NCBI GenBank assembly: GCA_016201185.1
Contig: JACQDG010000132.1
Span: forward strand, 1-11,784
Direction: 5' to 3'
DNA from: Acidobacteriota bacterium
GTDB taxonomy: Bacteria > Acidobacteriota > Terriglobia > Bryobacterales > JACQDG01
Length of the DNA stretch: 11,784 bases
The translations under genes and the position numbers were made by a program. Shown here piece after piece: positions 1 to 6,184 of the stretch. Below the pieces are notes generated by a model. That model was not told where the DNA came from. It worked only from the letters and a program-made list of their open reading frames with translations, and did not search any database. How positions within the stretch are numbered: position 1 is the first letter of the stretch; the number at the start of each line of letters is the position of its first letter.

Positions 1-159
1 TCTAACGCCATGGCGGCGCTGAACTGCACCGTGATCGGTGCGCGGGGCGGTGCGCCGCCGGGGCCGGCCACCCGCGCCCAGGCGCGGAAGCTGATTGGCC
101 GGGCCGAGCGGCGATCTAACAGGGACTTCGAGCTCCGCAGCACGGTCCCAGTCCTTTAG
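1..159 (+). CDS. PfkB-family carbohydrate kinase, C-terminal end (partial)
   Basis: The window opens inside a reading frame that runs 52 codons to a TAG at 157-159. The peptide begins SNAMAALNCTVIGARGG, which resembles the last helix and closing segment of PfkB/ribokinase-type kinases, where an Ala-rich helix ahead of a GARGG-like turn sits by the nucleotide pocket. These enzymes phosphorylate sugars or nucleosides with ATP in the cytoplasm. The catalytic GAGD motif would lie upstream, outside the window, so the substrate cannot be told. The last 15 or so residues (RSNRDFELRSTVPVL) are not conserved tail that I recognise. It stops 9 nt before the next gene, so the two are probably cotranscribed. 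The family call rests on a short stretch only. Confidence 0.6.
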   Translation, partial: SNAMAALNCTVIGARGGAPPGPATRAQARKLIGRAERRSNRDFELRSTVPVL

Positions 160-168
160 CAAAAGCTC

Positions 169-414
169 ATGCTTCCCCGCGTGACCCTCTACACGCGCTC
201 CGGCTGCTGCCTTTGTGAGACGGCTAAGGAGCAACTGGCCCGCGCCCGCCGCCGCGCCCAGTTCGAGCTCGAGGAAATTGACATCGACTCCGACCCCGCT
301 CTGCGGGCGCTCTACGATGAGGAGATCCCGGTTGTCGCCATCAACGGCAGAAAAGCCTTCAAGTACACGGTGGAGGAAAAAGAATTCCTGAAGAAGCTGA
401 GGGCCCGGTCGTGA
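169..414 (+). CDS. Glutaredoxin-like thiol-disulfide protein (DUF836-type)
   Basis: This 81-residue protein has the thioredoxin-fold layout of small glutaredoxins: a first strand (VTLYTRSGC), a redox motif C13-C14-L15-C16 at the start of helix 1, and a cis-proline in EIPVVAING (P54) that would face the active site. The GC.LCE form of the motif is typical of the glutaredoxin-like DUF836 family, which reduces protein or low-molecular-weight disulfides in the cytoplasm. C14 lies between the two redox cysteines and makes a three-Cys cluster. It starts at ATG 169 with no convincing Shine-Dalgarno sequence, 9 nt after the kinase stop. Its stop overlaps the GTG start of bshB1, so the two should be translationally coupled. 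That suggests, as inference, a role with bacillithiol rather than glutathione. The exact partner is unknown. Confidence 0.82.
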   Translation: MLPRVTLYTRSGCCLCETAKEQLARARRRAQFELEEIDIDSDPALRALYDEEIPVVAINGRKAFKYTVEEKEFLKKLRARS

Positions 415-1142
415 ATCCATCCGCAACCAGCCGCGCCATCGACCTGCTCGCCATAGCCGCTCACCGCGACGACGTGGAGCAGACCTGCGGCGGCACCCTG
501 ATTGCCATGGCCGAGAAGGGTTACCGGACCGGCGTGCTGGATTTGACGGCCGGGGAAATGGGGACCCGCGGCGACGCCGCGACCCGCGCCCGCGAAGCCG
601 AAGAGGCCGCCCGCGAAATGCTGCTCACCCACCGCGACAACCTCGGCCTGCCCGACGCCCGGCTGGAATCCACACTCGAGGCCAAGTTGGCTATCGCCGG
701 CAAACTCCGCGAGCTGCGGCCCCGCACCGTCATTCTGCCTTACTGGGAGGGCCGCCACCCGGACCACTACCGCGCGGCCGAGCTCGCCTACGAGGCTTGT
801 TTCCTGGCCGGCCTGAAAAAGCTGGAGCTGGCCGGTGAGCCCCACCGCCCGGCAAAGATCCTCTACTCGGCTCTCTATGCCAATATTCGTCCCGCCTTTG
901 TCGTGGACATCAGCGCCCAGTTCGAGCGCCGCCTCAAGGCGCTGTTCTGCTATCGCTCTCAGTACGAAGACCAGCCGACGGCCGCGGGGCTGTTTCCCGC
1001 GCACCAGGAGATCGAGGAGCGCATCCGCGCCGTCGCTCGCTATTACGGCATGCTGATCGGGGCGAAATACGGCGAGCCGTTTATCGTGAAGGAAATGCTG
1101 CGGATCGACGACGTGGTGAAGATGCCCGTGGCGAGCCTGTAA
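411..1142 (+). CDS. bshB1: N-acetylglucosaminyl-malate deacetylase (bacillithiol biosynthesis BshB1)
   Basis: A 243-residue LmbE/PIG-L family zinc deacetylase, close to the usual length of about 235 for BshB1. BshB1 removes the acetyl group from GlcNAc-malate, the second step of bacillithiol synthesis in the cytoplasm. The N-terminal metal motif is A17-H-R-D-D-V-E23, with H18 and D21 as expected zinc ligands and D20 as the general base. The second motif, G-R-H116-P-D-H119, gives the third ligand and a catalytic His. The segment LDLTAGEMGTRG (43-54) is typical of the BshB1 branch. The usual HPDD motif reads HRDD here. The GTG start at 411 overlaps the glutaredoxin stop (GTGA). It converges with the minus-strand gene ending at 1154, leaving 11 nt. 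bshA and bshC are not in the window, so another GlcNAc deacetylase activity cannot be excluded. Confidence 0.87.
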   Translation: MNPSATSRAIDLLAIAAHRDDVEQTCGGTLIAMAEKGYRTGVLDLTAGEMGTRGDAATRAREAEEAAREMLLTHRDNLGLPDARLESTLEAKLAIAGKLRELRPRTVILPYWEGRHPDHYRAAELAYEACFLAGLKKLELAGEPHRPAKILYSALYANIRPAFVVDISAQFERRLKALFCYRSQYEDQPTAAGLFPAHQEIEERIRAVARYYGMLIGAKYGEPFIVKEMLRIDDVVKMPVASL

Positions 1143-1153
1143 CTGCTCTAAGA

Positions 1154-1375
1154 TTAGTGGCTCACTTCTTGGGCCGGAATCCCGACCCGATGCAACTCCG
1201 CCCGTACCTCGTTCGGATTAAGGCGCGTGGCATCGTACTCGACGATCAACCGGCGGCGGTCTTCGTCAAGCCGGATCCCCAAAAAGCCGTATACGCCGCG
1301 GACCTCCGCCAGCCGCGCCAGTTGCCCTTCGGTCAGAGCTGACGGCAAATCAAAGTGAATGAAGACTCGGGTCAT
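1154..1375 (-). CDS. Small ferredoxin-like (HMA-like) fold protein, no metal cysteines
   Basis: A 73-residue protein with a predicted beta-alpha-beta-beta-alpha-beta order: VFIHFDLP, a helix around LTEGQLARLAEVRGV, strands GFLGIRLDEDRRRLIVEYD, a helix NPNEVRAELHRVG, then a last short strand. This is the shape of heavy-metal-associated domains. However, the loop after strand 1 holds no CxxC and the protein has no cysteine, so copper binding by the usual route is not possible. Its function is not recognised. ATG 1375 lies 6 nt after the stop (1382) of the frame-restored upstream TPR gene, so it was probably the last gene of the bactofilin operon. The start is weakly supported because I see no strong Shine-Dalgarno sequence. 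Confidence 0.62.
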   Translation of the reverse strand: MTRVFIHFDLPSALTEGQLARLAEVRGVYGFLGIRLDEDRRRLIVEYDATRLNPNEVRAELHRVGIPAQEVSH

Positions 1376-1381
1376 ACGTTT

Positions 1382-1543
1382 TCACGGCTGATTCGTGGTG
1401 TGCCCTTCCAGCCGCTCGATTTTGCGTAGCACCGCCTCCCGGGGCAGGCGGTCGTAGCCGGGCGATCTATCGTTGGCCTTTTTCAACAGGCCGTCGAAAA
1501 TGGCCACGGCGCGGTCCAAGTGCCCGGCGCGAGCGGCCGCCTT
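1382..1543 (-). pseudogene. Orphaned C-terminal coding segment of the frameshifted TPR-like gene
   Basis: In the frame one step away from the reading frame above, codons from about 1543 down to a TGA at 1382-1384 encode KAAARAGHLDRAVAIFDGLL followed by a charged helix that ends EGHTTNQP. The first part is an ordinary TPR helix pair. It joins directly onto LLVILYRRE if one A is added to the AAA run at 1542-1544, which would read REKAAARAG. The full protein would then have 296 residues. No start codon serves this segment alone, so it is not an independent gene. The join is a sequence-level inference; homologous proteins would confirm it. Confidence 0.72.
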
Positions 1544-2271
1544 TCCCGACGGTAGAGGATCACCAGCAGCACCCGCGCGTCGTTGCGGGAGTAATTTCCC
1601 TCGCGGGCGACACGGGTAACGTATTGCTCTCCCTTGGTCTTGCTCCCATGCACCCCGCCGATCGCCGCCAGCACCTTGACCGGCAGCGGCAGGCTACCTA
1701 CCACGTACTCATATACTCCCAGCACCAGATAGACGTCCACGAAATCAGGCTTGATCCTGCGAGCCTGCTCGCAATAATCACGCCCCTTCGCCCCATGGCG
1801 CAGAGCGGCGAACCAGGCTTTCTCGGCCATGAACTCGTAATTGCCGCGCAGGGCGTAGTTGGCGCCCAGCGCGTAGAGGGCCAGGTAGTCCTTCCGGTCG
1901 CGGGCCAGGGCCTCTTCCGCCACCCGGCGGCCCCGCTCCAGCGTTTCCTCAAAGCGAGCCTTGGCCTGCGGATCCGGGCTCTGGCGTCTTTGCTGCAAGA
2001 ACTCGTTGTCGCCCCGCAGCGCGCTCGATTCGAGCATTCCCATCCGGTAAAGCTCTTTGTATAGATAGGCGCTGGCTAGGTGGTTATAGGCCAGCGGATC
2101 CTCAGGATTCTGCCCGATCAGCCGGCTGTAATCCTGAATCGCCTCATCGTACTCGAGGTTGAAAAAATGATTGTGCCCGCTCTGGCGATAGTCGACAACT
2201 GCCGCCCATGCCGGCCACAGCAGCAACAAGATCGCCGCGCGCGCCGGCCCACGCAGCGGTCGGAACCGCAT
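1483..2271 (-). pseudogene. Exported TPR-like protein, frameshifted near its 3' end
   Basis: As it reads, the frame gives about 262 residues from ATG 2271; a GTG at 2283 is a second start choice, but the ATG puts a basic stretch and hydrophobic core (AAILLLLWPAWA) at the very N-terminus as a Sec signal peptide. The mature part is helical, with TPR-like pairs: FFNLEYDEAIQDYSRLIGQNP, ALYALGANYALRGNYEF, and a well-marked GVYEYVVGSLPLPVKVLAAIG block. It would act outside the inner membrane as a scaffold; the partner is unknown. After VILYRRE (about 1543) the frame turns into a Pro/Trp-rich tail unlike the rest and stops at 1483. Another frame continues the protein sensibly to 1382 (separate entry). 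A missing base or a real mutation explains this. It lies about 41 nt downstream of the methyltransferase. Confidence 0.75.
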
Positions 2272-2312
2272 CCCAAGCCACACTCTTCATATTAGACGAT
2301 ATTGGACGAGGC

Positions 2313-3011
2313 TCAGCGCGTAACGATCACTTCCCGGAGGTTATCTTTCGCCAGGAAAAACTTGACCGCGTGGAAGTTGCCGAAAAGCCGCTCCAGGTTG
2401 CGGTTGTTGAAGGCCCGGGGCAAGGGCCGGGAGCAGCGGGGCTGCAGGTGCAGGGTCTGGTGGTCCCGAATTTGATAGCGGTAAATGTGCACCGTTTCCC
2501 CCTTGGCATGGGTATGGAAGAAGCTGAGCAGGCAGCCGCCCGGCTTGAGGATGGCTTGCAGGCTTGAAACGGCGGCCCACAGCATCTCTTCGTCGAGAAA
2601 CTCCAGGGAATCCCACACCAGGATGCCGTCAAAGTGTGCCGGCGGGAAGTTCAGGTTCTCCTTGATGAAACGAGCTGTGGGGCCCGCCGCTTTACCGGGC
2701 TCCCGGGGCGCCACGCCTACCCGGTCCAGGCCCACCAGCAGGTCCCCGGTGTAAAGCTTGTGACCCCGCAGTGTGACGAAATTCACGTTGGCTTGCGACA
2801 CACCCCCGAGATCGAGGATGTGCAGGCGTGTTTCCCCGCGCAGGTTTTCGAAGAACTGGCGGAGTCCGTTGCTCTGGCGGTCCATTTCCACCGGCCCTGC
2901 CGATCGAGCCGCCCGCTCGATCCGCGCGTAATCGGCAGCCAGCCCCGGACCCCCATTCGTCGGCGCCATGCCGGGGGGTCGAAATATCTTCAGGATTCTT
3001 GTTCCGAGCAA
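2313..3011 (-). CDS. Class I SAM-dependent methyltransferase
   Basis: A 232-residue protein with a Rossmann-type methyltransferase core: motif I H-I-L-D-L-G-G at 64-70, an acidic residue closing strand 2 near YTGD (D90), the strand 4 segment FDGILVWDSLEFL (127-139), and LKPGG (155-159) ahead of strand 5. Such enzymes transfer a methyl group from S-adenosylmethionine; the acceptor cannot be read from the sequence. The motif I glycine set is slightly reduced (GGVSQAN instead of GxGxG), which is common in Methyltransf_11/23-like members. TTG 3011 is chosen as start because GGAAAG precedes it by 5 nt (3017-3022); ATG 2969 is the alternative and would remove 14 residues. It sits 44 nt after the bactofilin stop. 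A role in modifying a cell-envelope or cytoskeletal component is only a guess from position. Confidence 0.75.
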   Translation of the reverse strand: MLGTRILKIFRPPGMAPTNGGPGLAADYARIERAARSAGPVEMDRQSNGLRQFFENLRGETRLHILDLGGVSQANVNFVTLRGHKLYTGDLLVGLDRVGVAPREPGKAAGPTARFIKENLNFPPAHFDGILVWDSLEFLDEEMLWAAVSSLQAILKPGGCLLSFFHTHAKGETVHIYRYQIRDHQTLHLQPRCSRPLPRAFNNRNLERLFGNFHAVKFFLAKDNLREVIVTR

Positions 3012-3055
3012 GACAACTTTCCACTTTCGGCCGAGAAAGCGCTCAAATCATGAGC

Positions 3056-3610
3056 CTATCCCTTGCCGGACTCCGCCATTTGGAAGGTGTGTTGCGGCCC
3101 GGGTTTGGTGACCGACGAGATCGGCTTGGCCGCCTCCTGCTTCTGGCCGGGTTTCATAATGTCGATGCTACCCTTGAAATAAGCCCCGTCCTCGATGATG
3201 ATCCGAGCCGTGCTCAGGTCGCCCAGGATCGAACCGGTCTTGCGAATCTCGATCTTCTCGCTGGCGGCCACGTTGCCGTTCAAGCTGCCGTAGACAACAA
3301 TCTCCCGCGCCGTTACATTAGCTTCCACCTTGCCGTTGGGGCCCACCGTGAGACTGTAGTCGCGCAGGTCGATGGCGCCTCGCACCTCTCCGTCTACATA
3401 TAAGTCCTCTGAGGCGGCAATCTCGCCCTTCACAAGGACGGACTTGCCGATGTGAGCCTGGCCCGGCCGGACTTGCGGGCGGTCCGGCTCACTTGGTTTC
3501 ACCATGAGCGTGGTTGCCACGGGTTTTGCCTCCTGCGGAAGATTCACCGGCGGCGGCGCCTGGGGTTCCGGCGGCGCTGGCGGCGGCGTGATATCCTTTT
3601 TTCCCCACAT
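3056..3610 (-). CDS. Bactofilin (polymerising cytoskeletal protein)
   Basis: A 184-residue protein of the bactofilin family (DUF583). Bactofilins polymerise without nucleotide into filaments that scaffold cell-wall or polar complexes on the cytoplasmic side of the membrane. A Pro-rich tail (residues about 8-30) precedes the core at about 53-152, which shows the right-handed beta-helix pattern of short strands with Gly turns: VLVKGEIAASEDLYVDGEVRG, LTVGPNGKVEANVTAREIVV, YGSLNGNVAASEKIEI, GSILGDLSTARIIIEDGAYF. A short basic, disordered tail follows. ATG 3610 (MWGKK) is preferred over GTG 3619 because AGGTGGGG lies 8 nt before it and WGKK-like starts are usual in this family. It is the first gene of the minus-strand group reaching 1154. 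Confidence 0.9.
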   Translation of the reverse strand: MWGKKDITPPPAPPEPQAPPPVNLPQEAKPVATTLMVKPSEPDRPQVRPGQAHIGKSVLVKGEIAASEDLYVDGEVRGAIDLRDYSLTVGPNGKVEANVTAREIVVYGSLNGNVAASEKIEIRKTGSILGDLSTARIIIEDGAYFKGSIDIMKPGQKQEAAKPISSVTKPGPQHTFQMAESGKG

Positions 3611-3618
3611 GCTTCGCA

Positions 3619-3626
3619 CCCCACCT
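3619..3626 (-). promoter_or_regulatory. Ribosome binding site deciding the bactofilin start
   Basis: The minus strand reads AGGTGGGG here, 8 nt before ATG 3610. A GTG at 3619 in the same frame would overlap this element, so the ATG is the better start. Confidence 0.6.
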
Positions 3627-3668
3627 GGCTAAAGTACCCATAGTATCGCCTTTGCTCGCAAAAAAAAA

Positions 3669-3690
3669 CAGGAAACTGCAGGAGGGCTGC
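3669..3690 (-). terminator. Possible weak terminator after the substrate-binding protein gene
   Basis: On the minus strand two short hairpins, GCAG-loop-CTGC (3678-3690) and CAG-TTTC-CTG (3669-3678), stand directly before a run of nine T (3660-3668). Stems of 3-4 bp are too weak for a sure intrinsic terminator, but the long T run right after them in the gap between two minus-strand genes makes a termination or attenuation role possible. Confidence 0.2.
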
Positions 3691-3751
3691 TAAATCTGCC
3701 GTGGGTTATATGACTATCTCCTGACCTCCTTTCCCACTCAGCACGGCCCCA

Positions 3752-4642
3752 TCATGCCGGCGGCGAGACCACCACCTCTTCGTAGGTGTGCCGGCGCGTG
3801 ATGCCGCCGCTATGAAGGAACACCTCGAGCGCTTGCTCGTAGCGCCCCCGGCCGATCTCCGGCTCGCCGTCCCAACAACCCAGCGCCTGGTAACTCATAA
3901 TGGCGTCGGCCAGGGCTTTTGGGTCGGCGGCTGGGAAGAAGCGGGCTTCTGCTGCGGCTACTTCCTCGGCTGGCGCCTGGGTCACCCACAGCCGAGCTTT
4001 CCGAAAGGCCCGCATGAAAGCCTGGGCCGCACGGGTTTCGAGGAACGCCCGGGACGCCATCAGGCTGCTGAAGGCCACCGGCGGTATCACCTCCCCCACC
4101 GCCGCCGCTACATGGCCGATCCCCTCCGCTTCGAGCTGCTGCGGGGCCGGGCCCTGCAGGTGCACGTAGTCCCCGCGGCCGGTGCGAAAGGTCGCATCCA
4201 TCTCCTCGGGGCCTCCAGCGTTGATTACCACGATCCGGCTCCAATCGACGTCCATCCGATGCGCCGCGTACTGCAGCATAGCCAGCGGCTGGCCGCCGTG
4301 ATCAGCCAGGAGCGACGCGCCCTCGAGCAGCTTCCACTGAAAGGACGGCTCCGCCCGCCGCCCGGTGAGGAAAAAACCGTCCCGCTGGTTGATCTGGGCA
4401 AAGTGCACGGGCAGGTCCTTCTCGCCTTTTTCCATCGGTCCCCAGCTCGAGGAAACCGCCGCCTGCGCTATGTCCGTCTCACCGTTGCGAATCAGGTCGC
4501 GGGCCCGCCGCCCCTTGGGCAGAACCGCATAAGTCGCGTCCCAGCCTTCCGTGCGGAGAAAGCCGCCGGCGAGGGTCGCAAGCAGCGGGCTGTAAAAGGC
4601 GGAGTGACGCGAAGCCAGGATCCGGATCGGTTGCTCGCCCAT
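3752..4642 (-). CDS. NMT1/THI5-like substrate-binding-fold protein without signal peptide
   Basis: A 296-residue protein with the periplasmic-binding-protein type 2 fold of the NMT1/THI5-like family: the opening RILASRHSAFYSPLLATLAG, then the Gly/basic segment LPKGRRARDLIRNGETDIAQA, whose IRNGETDIA matches the usual switch into domain 2, and later MDATFRTGRGDYVHLQGP and a helical end. Members bind thiamine pyrimidines, nitrate, sulfonates or other small ligands for ABC importers. The N-terminus (MGEQPIRIL) has no signal peptide or lipobox, and no permease or ATPase gene is next to it. So it may be a cytoplasmic binding protein or enzyme-like relative; menaquinone-pathway MqnA/MqnD are remote relatives of that kind, but I see no clear match. 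AAAGGGGG lies 7 nt before ATG 4642. Confidence 0.66.
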   Translation of the reverse strand: MGEQPIRILASRHSAFYSPLLATLAGGFLRTEGWDATYAVLPKGRRARDLIRNGETDIAQAAVSSSWGPMEKGEKDLPVHFAQINQRDGFFLTGRRAEPSFQWKLLEGASLLADHGGQPLAMLQYAAHRMDVDWSRIVVINAGGPEEMDATFRTGRGDYVHLQGPAPQQLEAEGIGHVAAAVGEVIPPVAFSSLMASRAFLETRAAQAFMRAFRKARLWVTQAPAEEVAAAEARFFPAADPKALADAIMSYQALGCWDGEPEIGRGRYEQALEVFLHSGGITRRHTYEEVVVSPPA

Positions 4643-4649
4643 CTTGCTG

Positions 4650-4657
4650 CCCCCTTT
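4650..4657 (-). promoter_or_regulatory. Ribosome binding site of the substrate-binding-fold gene
   Basis: AAAGGGGG on the minus strand, 7 nt before ATG 4642. It also shows that most of the 38-nt divergent gap is taken up by the leader of this gene. Confidence 0.5.
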
Positions 4658-4680
4658 GGAATCCGCTATGTTAACGCAGG

Positions 4681-5901
4681 ATGAAACGCCGATCTTTTCT
4701 CGAATCTGCTTTGCTTGGCTCCAGCGCCGCCCTGGCCCGCGCCCCGCTCGCTCAGGCCGCGCTGCCGAAGATGAAAATCACCCGTATCCGCTATCACCTT
4801 CCGCCCAATCCCAACCCCAACTTCAACCAGAGCACGAACATCGTGACGGTGGAGACCGACCAGGGCATCACCGGGATCGGGGAAGGGGGCACCAAGGACA
4901 CAATCGAGCAATGCGCCGCCATGCTTATTGGCGAGGACCCCTCGCGCATCGACCACCTCTGGCAGCTCATGTACCGCGGCTACTTTTATCCGGCCGGGCG
5001 CGAAAAGCTCCACGCCCTGGGCGCGCTGGACATGGCGTTGTGGGACCTCAAGGGCAAGGCCCTGGGTGTGCCGGTCTACGAACTGCTCGGCGGCCTGGCG
5101 CGTGATCACATCGAGTGTTACTCGACGGGCTTCCCCTCCAAGGGCGCCCTGAAGGAAACAGCCCGCGCCTGCATCGAGGCCGGCTTCCGCGCCTACCGCA
5201 CCGCCGTGGCCGATCCCGGTGGCAACGCCCCGTTTGTCCCCCGCCTGATGATCCAGAAAACCTACCAGCAGTGCCTGGAAATCCGCGAAGGCGTGGGCCA
5301 GGACGGCGATTGGGCCATCGACTACCACACCCGCCTGGATCTCGCCGACGCGGTCCGCCTGAGCAAGCTGATCGAGGACCTGGAGCCGTACTTTGCCGAA
5401 GATCTTCTGCGCTCGGAAAATACCGCCGCCTACCGGACCCTACGACCCCAGGTGAAGGCGCCGATCGCCGTGGGCGAGCAATTCGGCGACCGCTGGGACA
5501 TCAACGAACTGGTGGAGAATCAGCTCATCGATTACGCCCGCGTGACGATTCCCAACGTGGGCGGGATCACCGAGTTCATGAAGATCGCCGCCCTGTGCGA
5601 GACCCATTACGTCGGCCTGATTCCGCACTTCACGGGCCCGGCGAGCGAGGCCGCCCTGGTTCACGCCTGTGCGGTGTTCTCCGGGCCCGTGCTGATGGAG
5701 ATGACCGGGGCCGGCCCGCGCCAAACTCCCCATCTGCCACAGAGCTACGACTTCCGCAACGGCAAGCTGTGGCCGAACACCCGCCCCGGCCTGGGGGTAG
5801 AGTTCGACCCGAGGGCCGCCAAATTGATCGCTGAGATTACCGAGCGCGCCCGGCCCATCCCGCTGTTCCACCGTCCGGACGGTTCGCTGACGAACTGGTA
5901 A
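4681..5901 (+). CDS. Tat-exported mandelate racemase/enolase-superfamily sugar-acid dehydratase
   Basis: A 406-residue enolase-superfamily enzyme of the galactonate-dehydratase-like branch, which abstracts a proton alpha to a carboxylate and eliminates water from sugar acids. The capping domain covers about residues 32-140 and the barrel about 141-380. Expected metal ligands and catalytic residues are visible: D214 and H216 in AIDYHTRLD, E240 in YFAEDLL, E266 in IAVGEQF, H316 in LIPHFTGP, and E340 in LMEMTG. The arrangement fits a His/His acid-base pair as in galactonate dehydratase. The N-terminus MKRRSFLESALLGSSAALA with APLAQA after it is a twin-arginine signal, so the enzyme probably works in the periplasm, unusual for this family. 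It is divergent from the substrate-binding-fold gene. The Shine-Dalgarno sequence is poor (CAGG touches the ATG). The exact substrate is not known. Confidence 0.85.
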   Translation: MKRRSFLESALLGSSAALARAPLAQAALPKMKITRIRYHLPPNPNPNFNQSTNIVTVETDQGITGIGEGGTKDTIEQCAAMLIGEDPSRIDHLWQLMYRGYFYPAGREKLHALGALDMALWDLKGKALGVPVYELLGGLARDHIECYSTGFPSKGALKETARACIEAGFRAYRTAVADPGGNAPFVPRLMIQKTYQQCLEIREGVGQDGDWAIDYHTRLDLADAVRLSKLIEDLEPYFAEDLLRSENTAAYRTLRPQVKAPIAVGEQFGDRWDINELVENQLIDYARVTIPNVGGITEFMKIAALCETHYVGLIPHFTGPASEAALVHACAVFSGPVLMEMTGAGPRQTPHLPQSYDFRNGKLWPNTRPGLGVEFDPRAAKLIAEITERARPIPLFHRPDGSLTNW

Positions 5902-5946
5902 CGGGCTTTGAGAAGGAACCTTTCCGCCCGCCTTGCGTATGTAGAG

Positions 5947-5955
5947 AAAGGGAGG
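5947..5955 (+). promoter_or_regulatory. Ribosome binding site of the small membrane protein gene
   Basis: AAAGGGAGG lies 8 nt before GTG 5964, close to an ideal Shine-Dalgarno element. It is the main reason to accept this short, hydrophobic frame as a real gene with a GTG start. Confidence 0.65.
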
Positions 5956-5963
5956 CGACCACG

Positions 5964-6164
5964 GTGGTCAAGTTTCTGTTGTGGCTTATCCTGCTGGTGC
6001 TGTGCTGGCCGCTGGCCCTGCTGGCGCTGTTCTTATACCCGCTGGTGTGGCTTCTCCTGCTGCCGTTCCGGATCCTGGGCATTGCCGTCGAAGGGGTGCT
6101 CGGGCTGATTTGGGCCTTGGTCACGTTGCCGGCCCGGATCCTGCGCGGCCCCAGCCGCGCCTGA
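5964..6164 (+). CDS. Small Leu-rich membrane protein of unknown function
   Basis: A 66-residue protein starting at GTG, made almost wholly of hydrophobic residues. Two likely membrane spans can be seen, about residues 3-36 (with prolines at 16, 26 and 34 that would kink or end helices) and about 37-57, and the C-terminus is short and basic (ARILRGPSR), which would place it inside by the positive-inside rule. I do not recognise the family. It comes 62 nt after the dehydratase on the same strand and converges with the PQQ dehydrogenase gene, whose stop is 20 nt away. The excellent ribosome binding site and the bias to Leu/Val/Trp support it being real; a Leu-rich shadow is less likely because no longer gene overlaps it on this strand. 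Confidence 0.55.
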   Translation: MVKFLLWLILLVLCWPLALLALFLYPLVWLLLLPFRILGIAVEGVLGLIWALVTLPARILRGPSRA

Positions 6165-6184
6165 CGCCAAAGAAGCTTCCGCCT

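Noticed and set aside
312..1004. 230-codon open frame on the minus strand opposite the glutaredoxin and bshB1 genes
   Set aside because: It runs antisense to two genes with intact catalytic motifs; the protein is low-complexity Gly/Ala/Val-rich and matches nothing I know.
3640..3668. TACTAT as a -10 element for the bactofilin gene on the minus strand
   Set aside because: The region 17 nt upstream is only the T run and has no real -35 box.
4644..4672. Possible plus-strand promoter with TTGCTG and TATGTT 17 nt apart before the dehydratase
   Set aside because: The -35 box matches in only three positions, and the transcript would start at about the ATG, leaving no leader. Too weak to report as a feature.
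3788..4684. 298-codon open frame on the plus strand, opposite the substrate-binding-fold gene
   Set aside because: It is a mirror frame of a GC-rich gene: the product has no recognisable domain and a skewed Arg/Gly/Pro composition, while the minus-strand frame has a clear fold pattern and ribosome binding site.
5911..5925. AAGG-AA-CCTT inverted repeat as a terminator after the dehydratase
   Set aside because: A two-base loop and four-base stem cannot fold well, and no T run follows.
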